DNA of 34,990 bases from Bacteroidota bacterium (GTDB taxonomy: Bacteria > Bacteroidota > Bacteroidia > NS11-12g > UBA955): positions 1 to 34,990 of the forward strand of contig CANFXY010000014.1 of NCBI GenBank assembly GCA_947451105.1. Reading direction: 5' to 3'. This document shows positions 19,048 through 27,898 of this stretch, piece by piece; position 1 is the stretch's first letter; every line of letters starts with the position of its first letter. The position numbers were made by a program, and so were the translations under genes. The notes under the pieces were generated by a model. It saw nothing but the letters and a program-made list of their open reading frames with translations, did not search any database and had not been told where the DNA came from.

Positions 19048-20352
19048 ATGAAATACCAAAGCATTGATAGCCGTTTGTTTGTAGAAAACCGTAAGAAGTT
19101 TGTGGCCCAAATGAAGCCCAATAGTATCGCTATTTTTAGAAGCAATTATGAATTTACCCGCAATGGAGATGCCACTATGGATTTTAAGCAAAATTCAGAT
19201 TTCTTTTGGTTGTGTGGAATTGATCAAGAAGACAGCATTTTGGTTTTATATCCAGATTGTCCGGAAGAAGCTTACCGCGAATGTTTGTTTTTAAAACAGA
19301 CCTCGCCAACTATTGCTATTTGGGATGGACACAAATACACCAAAGAAGAGGCAAAAGCAAGTTCAGGTATACAAAATATATTTTGGAACGATGTGTTTCA
19401 AACAGCGATACGCTCCAAAATTAACTATGCAGAAAATGTATATTTAACTTTAAATGAAAACGACCGTTACAGCTACAAAGCACCCTATAGCGATTTGGAT
19501 TTTGCACGTGGGTTGAAAAATGATTTTCCATTGCATACTTACCACAGAGCAGCGCCAATACTTCAAAGACTGCGCAGTGTAAAGTCGGATATAGAAATGG
19601 CTTTAATTCGCCATGCAATTTCAATTTCTAAAAAGGGCTTTGAACGCATTATGGCATTTACCAAGCCAGGTGTGATGGAGTATGAAGTCGAAGCAGAATT
19701 GATTCACCAATACATTCGCAATGCAGCCAATGGACATTCGTTTCACCCAATTGTTGCGAGTGGAGCAAGCGCTTGTGTTTTGCATTATATAGACAACAAC
19801 AAAGTGTGTAGTGATGGCGATCTGTTGTTGGTGGATTGCGGGGTTGATTATGGTAATTACGCCAGTGATATGACCCGCGTAATTCCTGTGAATGGCAAGT
19901 TTACACCCAGACAAAAAGATGTTTACAATGCTGTGCTAAGGGTAATGCGTGCGGCAACAAAATTATTGGTTCCAGGTACACAATTAATGGAATACCATAA
20001 AGTTGTGGGCAAAGAATTAATGGAAAAAGAATTGGTTGATTTGGGTCTGTTGAGCATGGATGACATTAAGAATGAAGACCCAGCTTGGCCGGCTTATAAA
20101 AAGTATTTCATGCACGGAACCAGCCATTTCTTGGGTATAGACGTTCATGATGTGGGCATGCGTTATGAACCAATGCAAGCCAATCATTTGTTTACTTGCG
20201 AGCCTGGTATTTATATTCCTGAAGAAGGAATCGGAATTCGTATTGAAAACAATATTTTGTTAAGCAATAATGGCCCAATTGATTTGATGGATGAAATTGG
20301 AATGCCAATAGAAGTAGAAGAAATCGAACAAGCAATGTCTGCGCGTTCATAA
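19048..20352 (+). CDS. Xaa-Pro aminopeptidase (aminopeptidase P family, M24B)
   Basis: N-terminal AMP_N-like region; metal-binding motifs LLVDCGVDYGNYASDMTRVIPV, HGTSHFLGIDVHDVG, CEPGIYIPEEGIGIRIEN. Confidence 0.93.
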   Translation: MKYQSIDSRLFVENRKKFVAQMKPNSIAIFRSNYEFTRNGDATMDFKQNSDFFWLCGIDQEDSILVLYPDCPEEAYRECLFLKQTSPTIAIWDGHKYTKEEAKASSGIQNIFWNDVFQTAIRSKINYAENVYLTLNENDRYSYKAPYSDLDFARGLKNDFPLHTYHRAAPILQRLRSVKSDIEMALIRHAISISKKGFERIMAFTKPGVMEYEVEAELIHQYIRNAANGHSFHPIVASGASACVLHYIDNNKVCSDGDLLLVDCGVDYGNYASDMTRVIPVNGKFTPRQKDVYNAVLRVMRAATKLLVPGTQLMEYHKVVGKELMEKELVDLGLLSMDDIKNEDPAWPAYKKYFMHGTSHFLGIDVHDVGMRYEPMQANHLFTCEPGIYIPEEGIGIRIENNILLSNNGPIDLMDEIGMPIEVEEIEQAMSARS

Positions 20353-20364
20353 ACCATATACACC

Positions 20365-20811
20365 ATGCCTAGGCCTCAGAATCCAAATTTGAATTTTCAC
20401 AACCTGATTGTTTTGGTCTCAAAACTCAGGAGAAAGCTAGATGCGCAGATTGAAGCGGAATTGCACTACAGGGGACACACTGCGTTTAAATCATCTTACC
20501 TTCCTATCTTTTTGCTTTTGTATAAAGAGGGAAGTACAACGGTCCAAATTGCAGAGCACTGTGGTGTAAGCAAACAAGCAAGTAGCAAGCTTATTTTGGA
20601 AATGACTGAATTGGGTTTGTTAAAAAGCCAAATTAATAAGGAAGATAGGCGTTCCACCATCGTGCTATTAAGTGCTAAAGGCACCCGCTTGGCCACTGAA
20701 GTAAGAAAGTGCCTGTCTAAATTAACGGAAAACTATAAGTCGCTTATGGGGAAAACTAAGTACGAACATATGGTAGAACTATTGGAAGTGCTATACGTGC
20801 TTCACGAGTAA
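20365..20811 (+). CDS. MarR family transcriptional regulator
   Basis: winged-HTH TTVQIAEHCGVSKQASSKLILEMTELGLLKSQINKEDRRSTIVLLSAKG. Confidence 0.88.
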   Translation: MPRPQNPNLNFHNLIVLVSKLRRKLDAQIEAELHYRGHTAFKSSYLPIFLLLYKEGSTTVQIAEHCGVSKQASSKLILEMTELGLLKSQINKEDRRSTIVLLSAKGTRLATEVRKCLSKLTENYKSLMGKTKYEHMVELLEVLYVLHE

Positions 20812-20861
20812 ACTGTTGAAATGTAAACTTATTGTAATTAAGAGATTGTGTTTTTGTTTTG

Positions 20862-20869
20862 TAAGTTTG
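20862..20869 (+). promoter_or_regulatory. -7 element TAAGTTTG upstream of RDD gene
   Basis: Exact TAnnTTTG 16 nt upstream of ATG 20886. Confidence 0.55.
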
Positions 20870-20885
20870 TTTTCACGACTTACGT

Positions 20886-21317
20886 ATGAACAATTTTATA
20901 AAACACCAATTTATTGATGAAAGGCTTTATCCTTCATTGATGGTTCGTGTTCAAGCTTTGATGCTTGACTTGTTTGTCGTTGCCGCTGTGGTTTTTAATT
21001 CATCTAGAACATTTTTCAGCAATTTTGAAGGGGAATATATGCTGCTTAAAATGCTTTGTTTCGTGTTTGCTTTGTTGTTGTATGAATCAATTTCAACAAG
21101 TACTGGAGGTACATTGGGGTATAGAACGATGGGGATTAAAATCCGTCGTTTTGGGGATTTGAATAAAAAGTTGCGTTTGACTCAGTCGTTTGAGCGCGCT
21201 GTCATTAAGTTTGCTTTGGGTTGGATTTCTTTTTTGAAAATCAACATTGATCCGCATAGACGAGCCATGCATGATAAGGCCAGTGGCGCTATTGTTCTGA
21301 TGGATAGGAAATCTTAA
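20886..21317 (+). CDS. RDD family membrane protein
   Basis: YPSLMVRVQALMLDLFVV; STGGTLGYRTMGIKIRR; RRAMHDKASGAIVL. Confidence 0.85.
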   Translation: MNNFIKHQFIDERLYPSLMVRVQALMLDLFVVAAVVFNSSRTFFSNFEGEYMLLKMLCFVFALLLYESISTSTGGTLGYRTMGIKIRRFGDLNKKLRLTQSFERAVIKFALGWISFLKINIDPHRRAMHDKASGAIVLMDRKS

Positions 21318-22546
21318 TACAGATTCATCATCAAGTCTAGATCTTTGTATTTCATGCCAAACTTTTTGGCCAATGAATCATTAACTAGATTTCCTTTGTA
21401 AATATACACACCATTTCTGAAGCCCTTGGCGATTTTAAGAAGCTCATGAAAACCTCCGTAATTGGACATGTCATTCAGCAGAGGGGTAAAGATGTTGCTG
21501 AGTGCATAGCTCGCAGATCGAGAAACCCTTGCGGTGATGTTAGGAACACAATAGTGAATCACATCATGCTTTTTGAAGATTGGGTTTTTGTGGTTGGTGA
21601 TTTCAGAGGTTTCAAAAACACCGCCTTGGTCAATGCTCACATCAATGATGATGCTGTGTGGTTTCATTTGCATAACCATTTTTTCGGTAACCACCACAGG
21701 TGAGCGCCCTGATTCACCGCGCAATGCGCCTATGGCAACATCGCAGGTGCGCAAGGCTTCGGCTAAAATGTTTGGTTGTATGGTTGAAGTAAATATTTTG
21801 CCACCTAAGTGTTCTTGCAAACGCCTTAAGCGGTACAATTCATTGTCGAATACTTTCACATTGGCACCCAAACCGATAGCGGCACGACAAGCGTATTCAC
21901 CAACTGCACCTGCGCCTATTACAACGATTTGAGTTGGAGGTATGCCAGTAAAGCCACCGAGCAATTCGCCTTTTCCAATGTTTGCATTGTTGAGGTATTC
22001 AGAGGCCAATAGAATTGAAGCGTGACCAGCCATTTCACTCATTGCGCGAATGATGGGGAATGAACCGCTATCGTCTTGTAAAAATTCGTATGCAATGGCA
22101 TTAACCCTTTTGAGTATTAATTTGTTTAACAACACAGGGTTCATTTGATCCAATTGCAAAGCGGAAACTAGTATCTGATCTGGGCGCATCAATTCAATTT
22201 CTGCATCGGTTGGTGGTTCAATTTTAAGAATGATATCAGCTTTGAAAATTTCCTCATGGCTATGCACAATACGGGCACCTGCTTCGCTGAATTTATCATC
22301 ACTGAAATTAGCAGCAGCACCGGCTTTAGATTCAATCACGATTTCATGTCCATTTTGAACTAAAAATTCTATTGAAGATGGGGAGAGCGGAACACGATTT
22401 TCTTGAGAGGTAATTTCTTTTGGTATACCGATAAAGAGACTGCAATTGTTTTTTTTCAATGGCGCCGCCATCTCCAAAGGTTGCATGGCAAAGGCTTCTC
22501 TAGCCAATTCGTTAAACGTTACGAGTCCTTTTTTGTTGTCTGACAT
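21314..22546 (-). CDS. ald: Alanine dehydrogenase
   Basis: FIGIPKEITSQENRVPLSPSSIEFLVQNGHEIVIESKAG; VVIGAGAVGEYACRAAIGLGANVKVFDN; HYCVPNITARVSRSASYALSN. Confidence 0.88.
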   Translation of the reverse strand: MSDNKKGLVTFNELAREAFAMQPLEMAAPLKKNNCSLFIGIPKEITSQENRVPLSPSSIEFLVQNGHEIVIESKAGAAANFSDDKFSEAGARIVHSHEEIFKADIILKIEPPTDAEIELMRPDQILVSALQLDQMNPVLLNKLILKRVNAIAYEFLQDDSGSFPIIRAMSEMAGHASILLASEYLNNANIGKGELLGGFTGIPPTQIVVIGAGAVGEYACRAAIGLGANVKVFDNELYRLRRLQEHLGGKIFTSTIQPNILAEALRTCDVAIGALRGESGRSPVVVTEKMVMQMKPHSIIIDVSIDQGGVFETSEITNHKNPIFKKHDVIHYCVPNITARVSRSASYALSNIFTPLLNDMSNYGGFHELLKIAKGFRNGVYIYKGNLVNDSLAKKFGMKYKDLDLMMNLY

Positions 22547-22577
22547 ATCAATTGTATGGTTTACTGCTCAGTTTGAA

Positions 22578-22585
22578 CAAAAATA
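22578..22585 (-). promoter_or_regulatory. -7 element TATTTTTG upstream of ald
   Basis: Exact TAnnTTTG on minus strand, 31 nt from ald ATG. Confidence 0.5.
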
Positions 22586-22652
22586 CAAATTCCTATGTAT
22601 AATTCAAAGCTTTTTTGATAATAAAGTCGTTGGTATTCCCGTTATTCAGAAT

Positions 22653-22660
22653 TAGCTTTG
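22653..22660 (+). promoter_or_regulatory. -7 element TAGCTTTG
   Basis: Exact TAnnTTTG with a TTG about 20 bp upstream; 24 nt before ATG 22685. Confidence 0.55.
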
Positions 22661-22684
22661 CCTAGAATTTATTACACGCCAAAA

Positions 22685-24061
22685 ATGCCCAAGTTTTTTA
22701 CCATATTATTGTTTTTTATTTGCTCAAACGTGCTTCAAGCACAAGACAATTCGGTGGCCCGAATTGACAGTTTGACCCACTTGTTTTTAGAGCAAACAAT
22801 GAGCAAACCCTTGGCGAATTTATCGGCCGATGAAGTTGTAAATATTACAGAACAAAAATTTAATGAATTGGTCGCCTTGATGGGCAGTAAAGTTCCGTTC
22901 AAATACGATCCAAGTGTTTTAATTCAAATAAGCTACATGAAGAACCCTAACAGTTCTTTTTTGAGCAAAGCTTGGAGCCGCAAAAATTTGTATTTCCGTG
23001 TTTTCGAAGAAGTGCTTGATAAAAAAGGCATGCCTGATGAAATCAAGTATTTGTCGATAGTAGAATCCTTGCTGAGTACCAATGCCGTTAGTTGGTGTGG
23101 TGCTGCTGGTTTGTGGCAATTTATGCCTGCAACAGGTAAGATGATGGATCTCGCCATCGATGCCAATGTGGATGAACGCAAAGACATATATAAAAGCACT
23201 GAAAAGGCCTGCGATTATCTTTTAAGCATGTATAAACTTTACAACGATTGGTTGTTGGCTTTGTCTGCTTACAACGGTGGACCAGGAAATGTCAATAAAG
23301 CCATTCGTTTGTCAGGCGGAAAAAGAACCTTCTGGGAGATTCGCAAATACTTGCCGAAGGAAACACAAAATTATGTTCCTAAATTTTTAGCCACCGCTTT
23401 TCTGATGACCTTCTCTCCACCAGCTGAAGAGAGTTCCAATATTTTAAGGGCACACGAAACTTTGGTTCCTGTGTATTTGTGCTGTGAAGTGGATATGAAA
23501 TATGTCTGCGCTTTGGTGAATGTGAGCGAGACGGAGCAACTAGAGTGGAACAGTGTTTATAAGAACGGATTTATTCCTGAAAACATCGAAAACAAAAAAG
23601 TGGTATTGCCATACAAAAAAGCCATGCAATTGGCCGAATGGCAAGACAGTGTATACACCATAAGCACCAATGCCTTCAATCCAGATGCGTATATCCGCCG
23701 TGAATCAACTTTAACTTACCATGTGGTTACCAAGGGGCAAACCATACAACAGATTGCAGCACGTTACGGCGTTAGTGTGTCAAATATTAAAAAATGGAAC
23801 AATTTAAAGTCTACAAAGTTGAAAGCTGGAAAAAAAATGCGTATCTTTAAATCTGAAGAAGTGATAATGCCAGTTGCAAGTACAGGCAGTATTGGTTTCT
23901 ATTATTATATAACCGACTATGAATCGCAAACCATACAAGACATTTGTGGCCGTTTTCCAGAATTCGATTTGGAAAAGACCTGTGCCCTTAACCATATTGA
24001 CACCCCACAGACGCCAATTGGAAAAGGCAAATTGATTAAATTGTACATCACCACGAAATAA
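22685..24061 (+). CDS. Lytic transglycosylase (MltD-like) with LysM domain(s)
   Basis: Signal MPKFFTILLFFICSNVLQAQ; SLT motifs EYLSIVESLLS-like, AAGLWQFMPATGK, ALSAYNGGPGNVNKAI; LysM YHVVTKGQTIQQIAARYGVSVSNIKKWNNLKSTKLKAGKKMRIF; second degenerate LysM at C-terminus. Confidence 0.92.
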   Translation: MPKFFTILLFFICSNVLQAQDNSVARIDSLTHLFLEQTMSKPLANLSADEVVNITEQKFNELVALMGSKVPFKYDPSVLIQISYMKNPNSSFLSKAWSRKNLYFRVFEEVLDKKGMPDEIKYLSIVESLLSTNAVSWCGAAGLWQFMPATGKMMDLAIDANVDERKDIYKSTEKACDYLLSMYKLYNDWLLALSAYNGGPGNVNKAIRLSGGKRTFWEIRKYLPKETQNYVPKFLATAFLMTFSPPAEESSNILRAHETLVPVYLCCEVDMKYVCALVNVSETEQLEWNSVYKNGFIPENIENKKVVLPYKKAMQLAEWQDSVYTISTNAFNPDAYIRRESTLTYHVVTKGQTIQQIAARYGVSVSNIKKWNNLKSTKLKAGKKMRIFKSEEVIMPVASTGSIGFYYYITDYESQTIQDICGRFPEFDLEKTCALNHIDTPQTPIGKGKLIKLYITTK

Positions 24062-25128
24062 TGTTAAAACGATCTTATACCTTTTTGTTTATTGCCATTG
24101 TTGTATTGATTGCAGCTTGCACCAAATCATCCTCTAATTTGCCCCTTGCAAATGGAAAATTAGGAAGTTTGGTTTTGGTGTCAGAACCTAAAATTCAAAG
24201 TGACTTAAAAGCACTTTTAGATTCGAGTTTTTTATTGCCTTCTGATAATGCAACCGGTTCAGAACCATTTCTTGAAATTCTACACAGCGGTTTAGTTGAT
24301 TTTGAATCTCAATATGCTTTGCAAAAAACCATTTTTGTTTTGGTTGATAAAGCCAGCGTTTCAGAAATGGATAATCTTTTAGAACCATTCAGTAGTGAGA
24401 CCATTCAAGATTTAATTGACAATCCTGAACCTAAAATCATGAGTGCGCGCAACCTGTTTGCTCAATACCAACACATCGTTTATTTGTTTGGAAAGGATGC
24501 TAATGACTTGAAAAATAAATTGCGCAAGTGCAAAGACCAAGTGAACAGCAGCCTTATGTCCTATGAACTGTTGGATCAAAAAGAAAAATTATTCAAAGAT
24601 ACCTCGGCCAACGACCAATATTATAATAGGATAAAAGATGAACTTGGTTTAGGGGTTAAAATTCCTTCCATGTTTACACTCAAATACCACAACAACAAGA
24701 CCTATTGGTTTGAGTATACAACAACTGAAGACAATAGCCCTAAAACAGTTAACTTGGTGATGCATACTTACCCTTACCAAGATAAGGTTGAATTGTCTTA
24801 CGAATCTATTCGATCTGCCCGTGATACTGTTTTTAAATATTTAATTAAAGGTGAATTGCCTGGTACGTATATGGGAACAACGGAGAGCAGTTACTATCCG
24901 AAAGTTAATGCTGAAAATATTGTGCTCAATGGAAACTATTGCACCAAGGTAAAAGGTTGGTGGACCGTTAGAGGTTTGAGCCAAGCTGGCCCTTATGTTC
25001 GCTATGTTGTCGTTGCGCCAGACAAGAAGAATTTAGTTGCTTTTGAAGGTTTTGTTTACAAGCCTAACCTTAATTTCAAGGAACGCGATTTAAGATTGAT
25101 AGAAGCCATAGCATTGGGAATAAAATAA
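24061..25128 (+). CDS. DUF4837 family lipoprotein
   Basis: Lipobox IAACTKSS; KLGSLVLVSEPKIQSDLKALLDSSF; ends with WWTVRGLSQAGPYVRYVVVAPDKKNLVAFEGFVYKPNLNFKERDLRLIEAI. Start overlaps the previous stop (TAATG). Confidence 0.75.
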   Translation: MLKRSYTFLFIAIVVLIAACTKSSSNLPLANGKLGSLVLVSEPKIQSDLKALLDSSFLLPSDNATGSEPFLEILHSGLVDFESQYALQKTIFVLVDKASVSEMDNLLEPFSSETIQDLIDNPEPKIMSARNLFAQYQHIVYLFGKDANDLKNKLRKCKDQVNSSLMSYELLDQKEKLFKDTSANDQYYNRIKDELGLGVKIPSMFTLKYHNNKTYWFEYTTTEDNSPKTVNLVMHTYPYQDKVELSYESIRSARDTVFKYLIKGELPGTYMGTTESSYYPKVNAENIVLNGNYCTKVKGWWTVRGLSQAGPYVRYVVVAPDKKNLVAFEGFVYKPNLNFKERDLRLIEAIALGIK

Positions 25129-25694
25129 TGAAAAAAATAGTCATTTTCGCATCCGGTAGCGGCAGCAATGCCTTGAATTTAATTCAATATTTTAACCAAG
25201 GATCAGCTGCCAAAGTAGTGTCCGTGTTTTCCAATAAGAAAGAAGCGGGTGTGGTTCAAAAGGCAATAGACAACCAAGTTGACGTTGTGTGTTTCAACCG
25301 CCACGATTTTTATCAAAGCTCTAATGTTATTGATATGGTTAATTCATACCAGCCAGATATCATTGTTTTAGCGGGATTTCTGTGGTTGGTGCCTGAAAAT
25401 TTCATACAAGCCTTTGATGGTTTAATCATTAATCTGCATCCTTCTTTATTGCCAAAATTTGGAGGAAAGGGCATGTATGGCCACCATGTGCACGAAGCGG
25501 TGTTGGCGGCAAGCGAGCAAGAAACGGGCATTACCGTTCATCTTGTCAATGCAGAGTTTGATAAAGGGGAGGTGATTTACCAAGACCGTTTTCAAATACA
25601 CGACAACGACAACTTAGAATCTGTAGAAGAAAAAATTCACCAGTTAGAGCACAAAGGCTTACCCATTGCGGTTGAGCGTTTCTTAAAGCTATGA
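25128..25694 (+). CDS. purN: Phosphoribosylglycinamide formyltransferase
   Basis: IVIFASGSGSNALNLI, IIVLAGFLWLVP, LINLHPSLLPKFGGKGMYG, ETGITVHLVNAEFDKGEVI. TAATG overlap with the preceding gene. Confidence 0.95.
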   Translation: MKKIVIFASGSGSNALNLIQYFNQGSAAKVVSVFSNKKEAGVVQKAIDNQVDVVCFNRHDFYQSSNVIDMVNSYQPDIIVLAGFLWLVPENFIQAFDGLIINLHPSLLPKFGGKGMYGHHVHEAVLAASEQETGITVHLVNAEFDKGEVIYQDRFQIHDNDNLESVEEKIHQLEHKGLPIAVERFLKL

Positions 25695-26632
25695 GACTCG
25701 GTTTTTTGATGTTATATCTCCTGTCTTGCGGGCAAGTATTTGCTTGGGGATTTTTTGGACATCAAAAAATAAACGAGATAGCGGTATATACTTTACCTAA
25801 ACCATTGTTCGGTTTTTATAAAGCCAATGTCGATTATATCCGTGTGCATGCTACCGATCCGGATAACCGAAGATATGTAGTGGCTGATGAAGCTTGTCGG
25901 CATTATTTGGATGGCGACCATTACGAAGTGAAAACGCCATTTGACACCTTGCCCCATTTGTACAAAGATGCTTGCACAAAGTATACGGAAGACAGTATTT
26001 TGGCCCACGGCATAGTGCCTTGGCATGTGCAAACGGTGTTGTACAGGTTGACTGAAGCCTTTAAGGCTAAAGATGTGGCGAAGATTTTAAAATTAAGTGC
26101 AGATCTCGGCCATTATGTGGGCGATTTGCATGTGCCTTTGCATTCAACTTCCAATTACAACGGACAAAAGACCAATCAGAAAGGCATACATGCCCTTTGG
26201 GAAAGCCGTTTGCCTGAATTATACTTTGACAATTACTATTTGTTTACGGGACTAGCCGTATACAATGAAACACCAGGCATCAGTGCCTGGCATGCCTTCG
26301 ATCAAAGTTATAGTTTGGTAGACAGTGTGCTGAAAACAGAAAAACGTGTTTCACTTTTGTTTCCTGATGAACAGAAATATACTTGGGAGGTGAGGGGCAC
26401 AACAACCGTAAGAACATATTCTCAGCCATTTTGTTCTGCTTACCATTTGGCTCTTGGCAATATGGTAGAAAACCGTATGCGTGCTTCTATAATTTTATTG
26501 GGTAGTTTGTGGTACACGGCTTGGGTAAATGCCGGACAACCTGATTTGGGCAATATGCCAATGAATGAGGTTCCTAAAGAACCTGAGACAGTGCCTGAAA
26601 ATGGCAGTATGATTGGACGTGAAGAAGAGTAG
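25691..26632 (+). CDS. Zinc-dependent phospholipase C / S1-P1 nuclease-like protein
   Basis: Signal peptide then WGFFGHQKINEIAVYTLP; HYLDGDHYE; LGHYVGDLHVPLHSTSNYNGQKTNQKGIHALWESRLPE with Zn-ligand spacing. Confidence 0.8.
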   Translation: MRLGFLMLYLLSCGQVFAWGFFGHQKINEIAVYTLPKPLFGFYKANVDYIRVHATDPDNRRYVVADEACRHYLDGDHYEVKTPFDTLPHLYKDACTKYTEDSILAHGIVPWHVQTVLYRLTEAFKAKDVAKILKLSADLGHYVGDLHVPLHSTSNYNGQKTNQKGIHALWESRLPELYFDNYYLFTGLAVYNETPGISAWHAFDQSYSLVDSVLKTEKRVSLLFPDEQKYTWEVRGTTTVRTYSQPFCSAYHLALGNMVENRMRASIILLGSLWYTAWVNAGQPDLGNMPMNEVPKEPETVPENGSMIGREEE

Positions 26633-27721
26633 TTAAAACCACTTTTTGCGTTTGAAATAAACCAACATGCCCAAAACCACTAAGATGGTTAAGCCCCAGA
26701 AATAGTAATAGCCATTTGGGTTGTTTAAAGCAGGGAAATATTTAAAATTCATACCAAATACACCGGTTAAAAAACTCAAAGGCATAAAGATGGTGCTAAT
26801 AATGGTTAGTACTTTCATCACCACGTTTAAGCGGTTGCTCATGGTGGTGAAATAAATATTCATCAAATCGTTGAGCAAACTTTTATGGTTTTCAATGGTG
26901 TCGTAGGCTTGGTAGGTATGGTCGTATACATCTCTAAAATAATTGATGCTTTTTTCTTCAATCAATTCAGAGTTGCCAGAGTCTAATTTGTTTAAGGCCT
27001 CGCGCATTGGTAAAATGTGCTTACTCAAAACCATTAATTCTTTTTTGATGCCTTGTATTTTAAACGAAGTTTCATTGTCGGGGTAATGCATGGTTTCCTC
27101 TTCAATGTCTTCAACCAAGTCGCCAATCTTGTCAATCAAAACAAAGTATTGGTCAACGGCCGTGTCCATGATTTTATAGAGCAAGTAGTCGGCTTTTTTG
27201 GTTCTTATACTGCCTTTTGCGGTGTGCAAGCGTCGGATGATTTCATTGAACAAATGGCTGTCTGTTTCTTGAAAAGAGATCAAATAGTTTTTACCCAATA
27301 TGATGCTGATTTGTTCCGTCTCAACACATTTGTTGGTGTCAGAGTAAAAGATGTTTTTAAACGTTACGAAAAGGTAAGTATCGAACTCTTCAATTTTTGT
27401 TCTTTGTTGGGTGTTTAAAATGTCTTCTTGAACCAGAGGATGCACCTGGAATAGATTGCAAATTTCTTCTACTTTATTTGCCTCATGAATGCCAGTGATT
27501 GAAATCCAGGTTATGCTTTCGTTTTCAGAATACGTTTTACAGGTTTTAAAATCATCGACCACCAATTCTTCGAGTTTGTTGCCATCGTAGTTAATGATTT
27601 TAACCACCATTTTTCCTGTGCGTTCTTCACCCACATACACCATGCTTTCTGAGGGAAGATGCGATTTAGCCGACAGCCTTTTTCTGTTTTTAGGAAGAAT
27701 TCTCTTTTTTAAACGCGCCAT
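26633..27721 (-). CDS. corA: Magnesium/cobalt transporter CorA
   Basis: C-terminal TM region TIISTIFMPLSFLTGVFGMNFKYFP (GMN motif); WISITGIHEANKVEEICNLFQVHPLVQEDILNTQQRTKIEEFD. Confidence 0.95.
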   Translation of the reverse strand: MARLKKRILPKNRKRLSAKSHLPSESMVYVGEERTGKMVVKIINYDGNKLEELVVDDFKTCKTYSENESITWISITGIHEANKVEEICNLFQVHPLVQEDILNTQQRTKIEEFDTYLFVTFKNIFYSDTNKCVETEQISIILGKNYLISFQETDSHLFNEIIRRLHTAKGSIRTKKADYLLYKIMDTAVDQYFVLIDKIGDLVEDIEEETMHYPDNETSFKIQGIKKELMVLSKHILPMREALNKLDSGNSELIEEKSINYFRDVYDHTYQAYDTIENHKSLLNDLMNIYFTTMSNRLNVVMKVLTIISTIFMPLSFLTGVFGMNFKYFPALNNPNGYYYFWGLTILVVLGMLVYFKRKKWF

Positions 27722-27728
27722 GGTATTG

Positions 27729-27736
27729 CAAACTTA
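27729..27736 (-). promoter_or_regulatory. -7 element TAAGTTTG upstream of corA
   Basis: Exact TAnnTTTG 7 nt from corA ATG. Confidence 0.55.
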
Positions 27737-27741
27737 AGGAA

Positions 27742-27817
27742 TAAATATTCGCTTTGTCGATAAGATTTAAAAAAAATAATTGGGGGATGGCTTCTCTGAA
27801 ATCGTATTAATGAGATG
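27742..27817. repeat. Direct repeat copy 1
   Basis: Matches 28752-28827 at 70/76 positions by eye; 53 identical bp at 27750-27802: CGCTTTGTCGATAAGATTTAAAAAAAATAATTGGGGGATGGCTTCTCTGAAAT. Confidence 0.95.
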
Positions 27818-27898
27818 GTTTTTAAGGATGTTTTATACAATTAGTATTTAACAAGAGGGGCTGTTTTGAAAACGGTTTAAAATTTCAAGTCAAAAACT

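Noticed and set aside
21573-21932. 119-aa + strand ORF
   Set aside because: Antisense to ald; no independent support.
27053-27418. 121-aa + strand ORF
   Set aside because: Antisense to corA; no independent support.
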